From Breviolum minutum Mf 1.05b.01 (taxonomy: Eukaryota; Sar; Dinophyceae; Suessiales; Symbiodiniaceae), in assembly GCA_000507305.1 (NCBI GenBank), contig DF239118.1:135157-199156 (forward strand): DNA of 64,000 nucleotides. Reading direction: 5' to 3'. Below the pieces are notes generated by a model. The model did not search any database. It was not told the DNA's origin and worked only from the letters and a program-made list of their open reading frames with translations. Positions 40,749 through 50,204 of the stretch are shown piece by piece (the stretch's first letter is position 1; the number at the start of each line of letters is the position of its first letter). The position numbers were made by a program, and so were the translations under genes.

Positions 40749-41075
40749 TTGTTGTTTTTGTTTGACGGAATTTCTTTAATTCATCCCTACTTGTTTAGGA
40801 TGTTTTTCTATAAAATCTGGTCACCAAATGATTTCACCCAACCTGAAAAATCCTCATATAAAGGACATGTTCCATTTGGAAGATTTCACCTTTATAAGGA
40901 TGATGTCGTTGCTTTTTTGGGAGTAAACCACAATGGTTCCTGGCTACTTGGGTTGGTCTTGTTGGTGGTTGGTGAAACTCCGATCCTAAGATTGAATTCG
41001 ATCCGGTGGTCCACTCGACCAATGGCTAAGTTGATAGTTAGATTATTAAGGTTTGTATCCAGGTATGGCTGGTGA
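40749..41075 (+). CDS. Hypothetical protein, 108 residues
   Basis: Reads KSSYKGHVPFGRFHLYKDDV, VAFLGVNHNGSWLLGLVLLV and RPMAKLIVRLLRFVSRYGW. One hydrophobic segment in the middle and a basic C-terminus suit a membrane protein. A minus frame (40834-41022) overlaps and is less likely. Confidence 0.35.
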   Translation: MLFLFDGISLIHPYLFRMFFYKIWSPNDFTQPEKSSYKGHVPFGRFHLYKDDVVAFLGVNHNGSWLLGLVLLVVGETPILRLNSIRWSTRPMAKLIVRLLRFVSRYGW

Positions 41076-41223
41076 GTAGTCTAACCCACGAAACTAACAT
41101 GATAATAGAAAAAAATGAAAAAAACATGTTGAAAATGTGTAGCTCCTATTTGAAAATTAGGTGATGTTCCAGTCAACCATCTTAGTTCACTCGAGGGTTA
41201 CAGTATACCTTCAGATCTGTCCA

Positions 41224-41445
41224 TTAAAGAAACCTACCCTGCGGGCACGAACCTCGGCATAAGCACAGGAACCCTTGGGCCAAACATCCATGGTAGGATT
41301 CCAAGCCTGTCAGAGGCTGGACCAGTTTATAATCCCTTGGAGTTGCAGGTTTTAAATTCAACTCCCAACAAAAGTACAAATAACTAAGTAGATTTAGGTG
41401 CAATTCCCTAAGAAACTCATGGAAAATCATGGAAAACATACTCAA
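41224..41445 (-). CDS. Hypothetical ORF, 73 residues
   Basis: Reads FLRELHLNLLSYLYFCWELN and KPATPRDYKLVQPLTGLESY. No splice support. Confidence 0.25.
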   Translation of the reverse strand: MSMFSMIFHEFLRELHLNLLSYLYFCWELNLKPATPRDYKLVQPLTGLESYHGCLAQGFLCLCRGSCPQGRFL

Positions 41446-41491
41446 ACTTCGTGAGTCATCTACTGTGAGTTTGGTGTAGTCTTGTGTTGGG

Positions 41492-41848
41492 ATGTCTCAA
41501 CATTTTGAACAAAACAAACCTGTTGCACCTGTTTATGTTGATAGTCAATTGGATTTCAGGGTCACGAATTGTGTGCCTTTCTATACAAATAGAACAACAA
41601 GCTGGAAATATCACAAAACTCAGAATCTTGCACACCAACAATTGGTTACATATTTGCATATCTTTTACAATGTCAGGATAAACTACGTGGCGCATATTTT
41701 TTCCAATAGAAAGAAACCACCGATTTTTTCAATTCAAATGCCACCCAACAAAAAAGTCCTCGCCTCCAACGAAGGACCGACCTCAGGGAATGGTTTTTCC
41801 ACCGATTTTTTTGTTCCAAGACATCCAGGGCATCGACAGTGTAGATAG
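41492..41848 (+). CDS. Hypothetical protein, 118 residues from ATG
   Basis: Begins MSQHFEQNKPVAPVYVDSQL, continues KYHKTQNLAHQQLVTYLHIF and MPPNKKVLASNEGPTSGNGF. Even composition without repeats. Family A copy follows at 41850. Confidence 0.4.
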   Translation: MSQHFEQNKPVAPVYVDSQLDFRVTNCVPFYTNRTTSWKYHKTQNLAHQQLVTYLHIFYNVRINYVAHIFSNRKKPPIFSIQMPPNKKVLASNEGPTSGNGFSTDFFVPRHPGHRQCR

Positions 41849-41849
41849 C

Positions 41850-41935
41850 AACCTACCTGAAACTAAGCATTTGAAAATCAATGGTTGGAAGGTGAAATTG
41901 TCCTTTTGGGGCACTGCCTTTATTTCAGGGTAATA
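41850..41935. mobile_element. Family A foldback element, truncated
   Basis: CTACCTGAAACTAAGCATTTG, ATGGTTGGAAGG, TGTCCTTTTGGGG and TTTATTTCAGGGTA. Confidence 0.55.
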
Positions 41936-42072
41936 AGCTATAACGGACTTAGACTTACGAGTCTAAGTGATCATTCAAGTAGAAATCTAATGTCCTACAG
42001 TACATCCGATTGCAGACAAGGACCTTCCCTCTGCATGTCCGGTACAGAGTTGTTTGTTTATGCTGTCTTTTT

Positions 42073-42435
<363 letters not shown>

Positions 42436-42673
42436 GTTGTTGTTGCTGTCGCTGTTGCAACTCGCTTCCTTGCCCAAACCTAAAACACGGTCGGCAGTCA
42501 CAGGATTCCTCCGAATTCAGGTCACTACCTCCATGTTTTGGAGAGTAATGGAAAACCCCAACATCCCTACATCTTAAGAAAACCTTATTCCAACACCTAA
42601 CAAATGAGTGGCCATCATTGTCACTTGCAATTCTCATCACTTGGAAGACTTCCAGATTTCTGAGTTCATCTGA

Positions 42674-42913
42674 CTAGTTGTGCTTCGAAGATGATGACCA
42701 CATTTTCAGCTGTCCTGGGCAGTGAGTACGGTTGGGTAAGCAACAGTCCTGGAATGGACAGTCTTTTCTTGATACTGTATGTCTTAAAAAGTGGTTGATG
42801 TTGTTTTGTCTACCATCCTGGAGGAGTATGCAAAGAAAAGCTTGGTTGATACAGTGACTGTATGTAGATATCATTATTCTCACTTTGGGTCCACCATTTA
42901 AGTCTTCTAGCAA
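42674..42913 (-). CDS. Hypothetical ORF, 79 residues
   Basis: Reads LEDLNGGPKVRIMISTYSHC and DGRQNNINHFLRHTVSRKDC, then cysteine-rich (CPFQDCCLPNRTHCPG). Possible small cysteine-rich protein; unrecognised. Confidence 0.3.
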   Translation of the reverse strand: MLEDLNGGPKVRIMISTYSHCINQAFLCILLQDGRQNNINHFLRHTVSRKDCPFQDCCLPNRTHCPGQLKMWSSSSKHN

Positions 42914-43105
42914 CCTTACTCAGCACCCATTACTTAATTCCTGACTTCCGGATAAATATGAAGCAACACAGCTGTATATATAGGCTATAGGCTTATAGTA
43001 AAGTTCTAGTATTAGACACAATCACTATTTTCTATGCTGTCAAAGCAGCTACTTTATCAAAATTATGCAATCCGTTCTGATAAGCATGTTCCTCGAAACT
43101 CGTAT

Positions 43106-43235
43106 CTTGGCTTGTCCCCCCTCCCAGTAACAGTGGCATTTTTTGGTCTTTCGCCTTAATGCCGAGATTCAGCACTGATACACATCAGAGTTTTCGTATG
43201 TGTACCAAAATACCCAGTAACAGTGGCAAATGAAG
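43106..43235. mobile_element. Two family D ends
   Basis: CTTGTCCCCCCTCCCAGTAACAGTGGC at 43110-43136 and CCCAGTAACAGTGGCAAATG at 43213-43232, in the same direction, so a rearranged or double insertion. Confidence 0.5.
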
Positions 43236-43245
43236 ATTATTTAGT

Positions 43246-43449
43246 TTGGGATCCCCTATTAAAAATAAAAAAATCCTGATGGTGACTGGAATGCTGGGCA
43301 GGGGTACCAACCCCACTTATACCCAACGTTTCCCCATCCAGGTACCCCAGGTACCCCAGGTACCCCAGGTACCCCAGACACTTCTAAGGCATTGGGCATC
43401 ACCAAAAACATCCGCCTGGAACCCAGCCAAGAAGGTGAAAATTGGTTGA
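43246..43449 (+). CDS. Hypothetical ORF with Val-Pro-Gln repeat
   Basis: Reads GSPIKNKKILMVTGMLGRGT, then four VPQ repeats encoded by (GTACCCCAG)4 at 43342-43377, then KTSAWNPAKKVKIG. The 9-bp unit preserves the frame. Another plus ORF follows at 43629-43823 (PPRRDKYPALFHHVPLKKTC). Confidence 0.3.
   Translation: MGSPIKNKKILMVTGMLGRGTNPTYTQRFPIQVPQVPQVPQVPQTLLRHWASPKTSAWNPAKKVKIG
43342..43377. repeat. (GTACCCCAG)4 perfect tandem repeat
   Basis: Four exact 9-bp units; in the open plus frame each adds one VPQ tripeptide. Confidence 0.95.
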
Positions 43450-43628
43450 AGGCAGCGCATGGATGCTTGATCTATGGGATCTGAAACAATCAGGGCTCGT
43501 CAAACACATTTTACCAAAAAGGAGGTGAAGTGGAAATTGCTGGGACACTGGGAATTCTCTATGAACTATTTTCTGGAGTCTTTTGGTGGCACATTACATA
43601 ATGTCCAAAAGCTTGACGTCCCAAAAAG

Positions 43629-43823
43629 GTGAATCTATTGAATCCGCCAAGAAGAGACAAGTACCCTGCCCTGTTCCATCATGTTCCATTGAAAAAAACA
43701 TGCCAAGCCTCACAAGATTGGAAAACAACACCTCCCTGGACCCAAAATTTTGACAAAACGCCTGGGAGGCCCCAGAAGCACCGTGGTATTACAACGGATG
43801 CCATGAGCAATGGCAGCCCTTAG
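43629..43823 (+). CDS. Hypothetical basic ORF, 64 residues
   Basis: Reads KTCQASQDWKTTPPWTQNFD and KTPGRPQKHRGITTDAMSNG. Hydrophilic; same strand as its neighbours. Confidence 0.25.
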   Translation: MNLLNPPRRDKYPALFHHVPLKKTCQASQDWKTTPPWTQNFDKTPGRPQKHRGITTDAMSNGSP

Positions 43824-43844
43824 CGATGTGACAAGGGACAGAAA

Positions 43845-44335
43845 ATGGGTGAAAATAGGTCATTGGCGATTGGCAATTTCCCTCACCAAACGAGTTTATT
43901 TTGGTCTTTGTGGAGGAGATACAGAATAGATGATCATTGGATCCAGTCGTATCTTAACTTCTGTATATTTGACCTATTTTGGGTATCTATGCGTATCTAT
44001 CTTTGTATTACATTCAGGGATGTACATGCGTACGGTATCAACCACCAGCCAAGAGACTTTTGAAACATGAAGTGCAAATGATTTGTGAAACACAATGTCT
44101 CCACAATCTCAAGTCTTTCCCACTCAAAATAAAGTACAAGTACACAAAGTACCAAATGTACCAAATGTACCAAGCAATTAACTTCAACATATTACCCAGC
44201 TCCTCACAGCACACACGACTTGTCACCCTTTCCTTGGAACCCGGACCAAACTGGCTTGGAATCATCTTGTCGTCCATCACCCTTGGCACCAAAGTCCATG
44301 GGCGTCAAGACCTACCGTCGCTTCCCAAGAGGTGA
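43845..44335 (+). CDS. Two overlapping coding-like segments
   Basis: Segment 1 (43845-44063, ATG) reads GENRSLAIGNFPHQTSLFWS and RRYRIDDHWIQSYLNFCIFD. Segment 2 (to 44335) reads KHEVQMICETQCLHNLKSFP and ends GRQDLPSLPKR. They overlap in different frames, so a splice between them would be needed. A GTACCAAAT triplet repeat (44150-44170) encodes KYQMYQMYQ. Confidence 0.3.
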
Positions 44336-44339
44336 AAGG

Positions 44340-44600
44340 TCTTGTAACTCTCCAAAAAGTAAACTGTTGATCTGATAGATTGATAGTTGTATCAACTGGG
44401 TAGGAAACATGTATCAACTTCCTAAAATCAAAAGTAACATCAATATTAGATCCGTGACTCTTCTGGATAACGGCGAACCCAAGAGGCTGTCGGGTGAGTC
44501 GGTTGTTTCAACAACAATGCTCAAACACTTGAAGTTCTTGAACAGTCTTATGATGTTTAGAAAAACTATCTACAAGTAGCTGTTTGCCAGTTTCCTTTAA
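44340..44600. other. Nothing recognised
   Basis: Short unique stretch between genes on opposite strands. Confidence 0.4.
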
Positions 44601-44605
44601 AGCTT

Positions 44606-44725
44606 TTAAACAAGTGTATGCTCAAACACTTCCCTGATGCATTGCTTCACTCCCATACTCAAACTTCGCTGGACCGCCTCGCCACATGGCAACTCGGTGA
44701 TCTCAGGACTGGTTCCAACTGCTTC
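44606..44725 (-). CDS. Terminal exon with strong acceptor
   Basis: TCTTATCTCTCCAG is a strong pyrimidine-tract acceptor. The 40-codon exon reads EAVGTSPEITELPCGEAVQR, then SLSMGVKQCIREVFEHTLV and TAA. Phase 0. E/V/S/G-rich composition in this frame only. The frame continues open upstream of the acceptor, so intron or exon there is not excluded. Gene identity unknown. Confidence 0.5.
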   Translation of the reverse strand, partial: EAVGTSPEITELPCGEAVQRSLSMGVKQCIREVFEHTLV

Positions 44726-44949
44726 CTGGAGAGATAAGAACCCCACGGTTTTTAAGGGGGTGGTTACGCGGTTGTTGAGTGCGGGGAAACTCCCGGAAAC
44801 CAAAAACAAAAACTCTTAAGATCTGTGAATAGAACCTTGTGATCGAAGAAAGAGAGACGCTAGTATTGTACGTTGACACCTGCACTTGTCAAAAACAATT
44901 GAAATAGTCTGTCATACTTGTACTTGCCGTATGCACATTACTGGAGCAC

Positions 44950-45174
44950 TTGTATGATCATCTACTAAATGTCATGCAGCGAACAAAGAGTATTTTTGCC
45001 ACTTGCTTTAACATCTATATACGCAAATGCGTCAAACACCTGCTAGCAAACGAGTTCATTCGCATCGCATCTTCAACCATCCACCCCCCTCCTCTGCCAT
45101 CTCTGCGTTCTCTGCGGTCTCCGCGTCTATCAGAGTCGCTGGCGCCTGTTGAGGTTTTTTTCAGGAGTTCATAG
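44950..45174 (+). CDS. Hypothetical ORF, 74 residues from ATG
   Basis: Begins MYDHLLNVMQRTKSIFATCF; second half PPPLPSLRSLRSPRLSESLA. Ends at TAG 45172, seven bases before the next plus ORF. Confidence 0.35.
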   Translation: MYDHLLNVMQRTKSIFATCFNIYIRKCVKHLLANEFIRIASSTIHPPPLPSLRSLRSPRLSESLAPVEVFFRSS

Positions 45175-45180
45175 GGTGAA

Positions 45181-45486
45181 ATGGCGTTGTTTTTTTTTCA
45201 AAAATCCCATGGGTTTTCGAATCACCAACTTGGTGACCCATTTTGGGGTTTCGGTGGCAAAACTCCCGGATTCATGATTGCTAATTTAGTGGTTCAATTC
45301 ATGGGTTTTTTGAATAACCAAATCCATGAGGTTAATATAGCCATCCCACTGAACAGTCGCGAAATCTCGGCACGAAGAGGAAACATGCTGTTGACTCTTT
45401 TTGTTGAAACTTTCTCCTCCACGAATATCGAGGACAGTGTTTTTTTAACAAAATCCACCAGCTCCATTAGAAAATCACCGACTTGA
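45181..45486 (+). CDS. Hypothetical protein, 101 residues from ATG
   Basis: Reads KTPGFMIANLVVQFMGFLNN, EVNIAIPLNSREISARRGNM and LLTLFVETFSSTNIEDSVFL. Composition is among the best in the window: an alternation of hydrophobic and charged segments. It could be one gene with 44950-45174. Family unknown. Confidence 0.45.
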   Translation: MALFFFQKSHGFSNHQLGDPFWGFGGKTPGFMIANLVVQFMGFLNNQIHEVNIAIPLNSREISARRGNMLLTLFVETFSSTNIEDSVFLTKSTSSIRKSPT

Positions 45487-45739
45487 CATCTGTTACCTGG
45501 TCAACTACCAAACAGGTAAGATACCTATAATTTTCTAACTCGCTTGAAACCCCCTTCTGTGACAAGGGACCCGGCTCAAATCAGAACAAAATTATGAAAT
45601 TTGGAATTCGGACTGTTGGTTGGTTGGGGATATCCCAAAATGTATTTGAAAGGAGGCACCCCTTAAATCACCCTAATCCTGGGCGCTTTCGACTCAAAAT
45701 GCCTTTAAAACATTGATATGTTAGTTCCCAGGCGGGTAC

Positions 45740-45815
45740 CCTCCCAGAAACTAACATAGACTCATCCAATGATAGTTGGGAAGATGAATTTCCTTTTCCG
45801 TTAGTGGGATGTGGT
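45740..45815. mobile_element. Family A left part
   Basis: TACCCTCCCAGAAACTAACATAG, ATAGTTGGGAAGATG, TTCCTTTTCCG; right arm missing. Confidence 0.55.
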
Positions 45816-45890
45816 ACTTCCCTGGAGGGTTTCCATCTTCAGGGTTTCACCATAGTTTCACCCATTTTTTGTTCCAACCAAAAAATATCT

Positions 45891-46250
45891 TCACCTCTGA
45901 AGTTTCGAGACTTGATGGACTTGGACTTGTGACAATCTCCATGGGAACACTGTGCTCTCTGGTGTCCTCCTGGCGTCGTTGTGGATGGATGAAACCGTTG
46001 GAAAGAAAGGGGTGAGGTTCATGAAGCTCATAGGGAGAATCATTTCTTGTTGATGTTGTTTTTTGCTTGAAGATGAAAGATGTGGGGAATGATTTTGTGG
46101 TTGGTTCTTGTGAGACGTTTTTGTTTGAATGGCTAGTGGAGAACCAGTCATCATTAGAAGATACATTGAGGAATCTTTCGGTATTTTGGCTTCAAAGTGT
46201 TGTCTGATATAATTAGACAAAAAATGGGTGGCAAATTGAAATGGATTCAC
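45891..46250 (-). CDS. Hypothetical protein, 119 residues from ATG
   Basis: Begins MNPFQFATHFLSNYIRQHFE, then SSSSKKQHQQEMILPMSFMN and ends HQVSKLQR. A Ser/Gln-rich centre follows a KTSHKNQPQNHSP stretch. The plus ORF 45809-46015 overlaps its end. Minus ORF 46305-46496 lies upstream. Confidence 0.35.
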   Translation of the reverse strand: MNPFQFATHFLSNYIRQHFEAKIPKDSSMYLLMMTGSPLAIQTKTSHKNQPQNHSPHLSSSSKKQHQQEMILPMSFMNLTPFFPTVSSIHNDARRTPESTVFPWRLSQVQVHQVSKLQR

Positions 46251-46304
46251 AACCTTGAATTAGTTGAGGTTGGCAAACCACCCAACCCATCAGGGTTTCT
46301 TCCG

Positions 46305-46496
46305 TCACTGGCTCTGTGATACTTGGTGGTATGGAAAAGTGCCTCCAATCTTTCCAGCTGTTGTAACAGATTGAGAATTCCATGATAAAACATTCCGTGG
46401 CCCCTCATATTCTATTCTATTGTGCAACTCCTTTTGACACATGTTTTGAATGTTCCTAAAACTGATGCGTTTTCGTCTAATCATGTGAGTGTCCAC
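46305..46496 (-). CDS. Hypothetical ORF, 63 residues
   Basis: Reads RRKRISFRNIQNMCQKELHN and RIEYEGPRNVLSWNSQSVTT, ending HQVSQSQ. Basic start; protein-like. Confidence 0.35.
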   Translation of the reverse strand: MDTHMIRRKRISFRNIQNMCQKELHNRIEYEGPRNVLSWNSQSVTTAGKIGGTFPYHQVSQSQ

Positions 46497-46537
46497 CGGT
46501 TCTCTTAGTTTCTTTTCTCAATACCTGTAGACTATCT

Positions 46538-46643
46538 ACCCTCCGGTAAACTAACATAGCAAATGGAAAATCGAATCCACCATTTGAAGATGTATTTCCT
46601 ATTGGACAAGGTGAATTTCCATTTGCCATGTTAGTTTACAAAA
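46538..46643. mobile_element. Foldback element related to family A ends
   Basis: TACCCTCCGGTAAACTAACA and TAGCAAATGGAAAA at left face TTTCCATTTGCCATGTTAGT at right. Ends like family A, a different centre. Confidence 0.6.
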
Positions 46644-46674
46644 TAATGTTGAAAAGCTGTTCATCAACTCCTTC

Positions 46675-46926
46675 TTACTTCTTCTTCACCCCCTCCCAAC
46701 CATTCTCCTGAAATGTTGCAGGTGGTTGACTGTAATGCCATACTGAAAGGCCACATTGCAAGAAAGTCACCAAGACTAATGTACCAACACAAACGTGAGG
46801 AGTGCGACATAACCTCAGATATTTTTCGGCGGACGAGGCGACCACCAGCTGGCTGCAGCCATTGGATTGTTTTTTTTCAAACAAAATCGCTTCACCGGTT
46901 CTGCCAGCCATATCCATTTTCATCAC
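46675..46926 (-). CDS. Hypothetical single-pass membrane protein, C-terminal tail
   Basis: Reads MDMAGRTGEAILFEKKQSNG, SQLVVASSAEKYLRLCRTPH, a hydrophobic segment VCVGTLVLVTFLQCGLSVW, then a short charged tail ending EGVKKK at TAA. The soluble part, helix and lysine tail order is sensible; a dilysine-type ER-retention end is an inference. True ATG. The plus frames opposite are weaker. Confidence 0.45.
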   Translation of the reverse strand: MMKMDMAGRTGEAILFEKKQSNGCSQLVVASSAEKYLRLCRTPHVCVGTLVLVTFLQCGLSVWHYSQPPATFQENGWEGVKKK

Positions 46927-46977
46927 ATGTGTGAAAAAACACGTCTATATTCAAAAGAGTTCACTATTTGTTTTGTT

Positions 46978-47196
46978 TCAGTTGTGTAAAAATGATGTCT
47001 GCTTTTCTGATCTTTCCTTGACTCTGTTGTACCTTGAAGCCACTTCAACATGTGGTTCACACCCCTTTACACCACTTTGTTGGGGGACATTGACCCATGG
47101 AAAGCACTGGTCAGTGTGGTTTCTCCTGGATGAAGAGTGTCGGTTCTGGAGCCGAACGGGAAGGTACCTGTTACTTTTCAGATGATGAAATATCAA
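46978..47196 (-). CDS. Hypothetical ORF, 72 residues
   Basis: Reads RYLPVRLQNRHSSSRRNHTD and EVASRYNRVKERSEKQTSFL. Basic; same strand as 46675-46926. The plus ORF opposite (46802-47185) is a rival. Confidence 0.3.
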   Translation of the reverse strand: MIFHHLKSNRYLPVRLQNRHSSSRRNHTDQCFPWVNVPQQSGVKGCEPHVEVASRYNRVKERSEKQTSFLHN

Positions 47197-47526
47197 AAAA
47201 TAACTCTACTCTACTAGAACAAACACGGAAATCACTGTCTCACCCTACTTGTTCTACAAATATGAGTTAGATACCTTAGTTGCGGCTTCAGACAATGATG
47301 CTTAGTAATCCTTTGCTATGGCCCTTATTTCCTAGCAGCCAGTGGCATTGGGGGGGAGGAGGTATTCCCGAACATCCACGCCAAGTAGCCAATGCTTACT
47401 GGCTCCAGGGACATATCTTCGCACCAAGAGGATGCAAATAAAACATGTTAGACCTCATGGCATCAAAAGGTCATCAAACTCGGCCCCCAAAAATCGGCAG
47501 GCTGAAAGACATCTTTTTTTCTGAAG

Positions 47527-47605
47527 GACAACATATATATATATATATTTACATATAGGACAACATATGTATGTATGTATGTGTATATATATATATATAA
47601 ATGTA
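47527..47605. repeat. TATA/TGTA low-complexity tract
   Basis: ATATAT and GTATGTATGT runs directly upstream of the 47617 segment. Confidence 0.85.
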
Positions 47606-47616
47606 TGTATATTTAG

Positions 47617-48178
47617 TATATACTGATAGATTGGTCAAACGCTTGGAGGTTTCACCCGAAAAGCGAATGAAGTTGAGGGACAATATCATCCGCGTCACTG
47701 TTATGAGTTGGGATGGTGAAGAAATTGATATTCGCCTAATGGACACTGGTTTTAAAAAAAAAGCACGCTATGTAGAAAATGAGAACATGCCCTTCCATAC
47801 ATCTGTGCTCGAAAGATTTCTTAGCAAAGCCGGTAAAAATTCTAGGGGGTCCCCCAACCATCAATTTTGGAGATCAAGATGATCCAGCCACTGTCAGAGT
47901 CACTATGTTTGACTTCTTGGAATATCTGAATATCTCAAACCTAAACCACCGAAGCCCCTCCAATGTTCGTCTGAGGTGGCGGCTACATGTTACCGCCTTG
48001 GTTCCATGTTCAGACTAATGATGGTGGGTCATCACTTCTGACTCACATGGCAAGAAAAATTGGTGTGACAGACAGCATGCTGAGATCACTGTTTGACATA
48101 TCTCACAAAAAGATACAAAAAGAGCACGTTGAAGAGATATATAAGTGGCATATTGGCATTGACATCCTTCACTTTTAA
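47617..48178 (+). CDS. Three-segment hypothetical gene
   Basis: Segment 1 reads DRLVKRLEVSPEKRMKLRDN, VTVMSWDGEEIDIRLMDTGF and FHTSVLERFLSKA. Segment 2 reads DQDDPATVRVTMFDFLEYLN. Segment 3 reads ARKIGVTDSMLRSLFDISHK and QKEHVEEIYKWHIGIDILHF, then TAA. Frame changes fit GT-AG intervals of 40 nt (47833-47872) and 25 nt (47989-48013); the second could instead be a 19-nt insertion flanked by CATGTT repeats. Three consecutive E/D/K/R-rich segments on one strand make coding likely, intact or decayed. Family unknown. Confidence 0.45.
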
Positions 48179-48442
48179 GTCTTGAGCTGCTTTATATGAG
48201 TCCCGATCTCAAGATGTAGCGTTGAACATCTTTACTATTGTAGTCTTCTCAAAGGAGTGTCCTATTGAGAACCCTAACGTCCGAACATGGTGACAAACAA
48301 GCACCATGAAGCAAATTTTCAAATGACCGAAACCCATGATCATACGATGAATCTTTCTTCACGTTCAATGATTTTACTGTAAAGACAGATATGTTTTCCA
48401 AAAGCTAAAAATGGACCACGCTGCCAGATTATTCAATTTGTT

Positions 48443-48955
48443 GTGGGGACCACGAGGGTATTCCCCAAAAAAAACCTAACCTTCACGTTTGCACTGGTTG
48501 GGGCTGGAGTGGATGCACCCGATATCGTATACGTCATTTTATGTTTTGTTCCTATGAATGGATACGTCAAAAAATGTGGCATAAAACGACGCTTGGCAAA
48601 CTTCTTTTCCATCTTAGGAATGGCTATATCGTCACCTTGAAGAGTTTGAAGTTGAACAGGAACCAGGTCATGTCCAGCAGAGAAAAGTGTACTGGACCAA
48701 CCACCATAAAATGAAGAAAATCATGCTTTTTGATGGCTTCATTCTTGAAACAAAATGGAAATATCAAGGAACCAGAATCATATGAGCATAAATGATCTTC
48801 ATGGTGTTTCTGGTCTTGTTTGGGATAAATACATGATAAATACTGCAAAATGCACAGGCATAACAAAAATTGATGACTTACTTTTGAATCTAAGTGCCGA
48901 CCTCAAATACCAAATATATCGTATACCACAAGGTCACGTCAATTCAATTTGTTGA
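48443..48955 (+). CDS. Further coding-like segments downstream
   Basis: 48443-48640 reads FALVGAGVDAPDIVYVILCF. 48618-48785, after CCATCTTAG, reads RHLEEFEVEQEPGHVQQRKV and MKKIMLFDGFILETKWKYQG. 48755-48955 reads TGITKIDDLLLNLSADLKYQ. Frames differ and overlap, so either short introns or frameshifts separate them. Possibly the same gene as 47617-48178. Confidence 0.35.
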
Positions 48956-48988
48956 ACAAAAAGGGAGGGTTCGGATTGTCTGGAGGCG

Positions 48989-49153
48989 ATGTGTACCATC
49001 CTTTACCCAACCTCCACTTCATGCGGTCCTAGGGGCGAAGGAGCTTTGAAAACCGTTCATCTTGGCATGTTCCTCGTCACTCAAACTGCTCTGCACTTTG
49101 GCCTAGAGGAATTGGAGTTCGACGGAGTCAGTCACAAGTTGGTGGGTCATTAG
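48989..49153 (+). CDS. Hypothetical segment, 54 residues from ATG
   Basis: Reads MCTILYPTSTSCGPRGEGAL, then KTVHLGMFLVTQTALHFGLE and ELEFDGVSHKLVGH to TAG. Good helix-like composition; follows GTCTGGAG, a possible acceptor. Confidence 0.4.
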   Translation: MCTILYPTSTSCGPRGEGALKTVHLGMFLVTQTALHFGLEELEFDGVSHKLVGH

Positions 49154-49467
49154 ATTCCCAACCCGCTACCGTGCACTGACTTCCCTCAAAATTACCATAT
49201 GTTACATTTGTTTGCATCACAAAATGATCCCGACTCAAGATCGCGAAAAAAATCATCGAATTATATACCTGAACCCGGAAACTAACAGCAAAAAAACTCC
49301 CGATAGAAAATCGGGCCGCCTGAGCTGAGATCGAACGTGAGGGTAAAACCTGCAGATTCTTTGATGGTGAATCTGTTGGAACCTTCGTTGATGCTAAGTT
49401 AAGATGAAGGTTTTTACCGGATAGCCAGTTTTTAAAGCGCCCAAATTGTTGTCAACGAGTATTTGAT

Positions 49468-49725
49468 ATGAACAACAATCAATTCTGCCAGAAGTGTTTG
49501 GAATATAGTTTACATGTGGAATGTTGGTTGATAGATTTTACTGGTTTTTTGAACGGTCCTTACAATAGTGTAACAAATCATCAATTCACATCATGGTCAT
49601 TTTCTGAGCTAGCATCTCTAGGGAAAGGGGGGACAAGGTGGATCTACACATCCGGCCTACCCTGGAAAGGTTGCTATCAGGTGCTGTGTGTGTGGTTTTC
49701 CTGCATGTCATGGACCTACTTATGA
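49468..49725 (+). CDS. Hypothetical ORF, 85 residues from ATG
   Basis: Reads NNQFCQKCLEYSLHVECWLI and LASLGKGGTRWIYTSGLPWK. Rich in W and C, so less secure than its length suggests. Confidence 0.25.
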   Translation: MNNNQFCQKCLEYSLHVECWLIDFTGFLNGPYNSVTNHQFTSWSFSELASLGKGGTRWIYTSGLPWKGCYQVLCVWFSCMSWTYL

Positions 49726-50204
49726 CATGTATGTGTGTATAGTAAGTACATCTATATTTTCTTTTTGCATGAAGTAGCAAAACAAGCAAAACATTTATTA
49801 CTGCATGTGTGTGTGTGTATATCATTTGTATACAGTAGTTCCATAGATATTAGTTCCAAATCCCCCTAATTTCGTTGGCCCTCCCACTTCATGTTCCCTC
49901 TGTGCCACATGTTTCGTTTCACGCACGCGATTTCGAACGTCGTCCCGTTGCCAACCGGCTTAGCCGGTGATCAAAATCCACTGCGTTTCCCTTGAGATGT
50001 GAAAACACCCGTTGGACGATTTGAAAAGAACGAAGATTTGAGGAGACATTGACAAGCAAGTCAGCAAGTCAAGTCATATCAAGCTTCAATTTGTCTGAGA
50101 AACTAAGAGGTGATGACAAAACGTGGGCCAACGAAGAAGCAGGAAAGTTGTCCCAGTAACTGGGAGATTGGTGTTGAGTCTATCAACCCCTATGGTGAAG
50201 TTCG

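Noticed and set aside
49940..49980. Third Helitron-like hairpin (CCGGCTTAGCCGG)
   Set aside because: The hairpin is present but no CTRR follows it.
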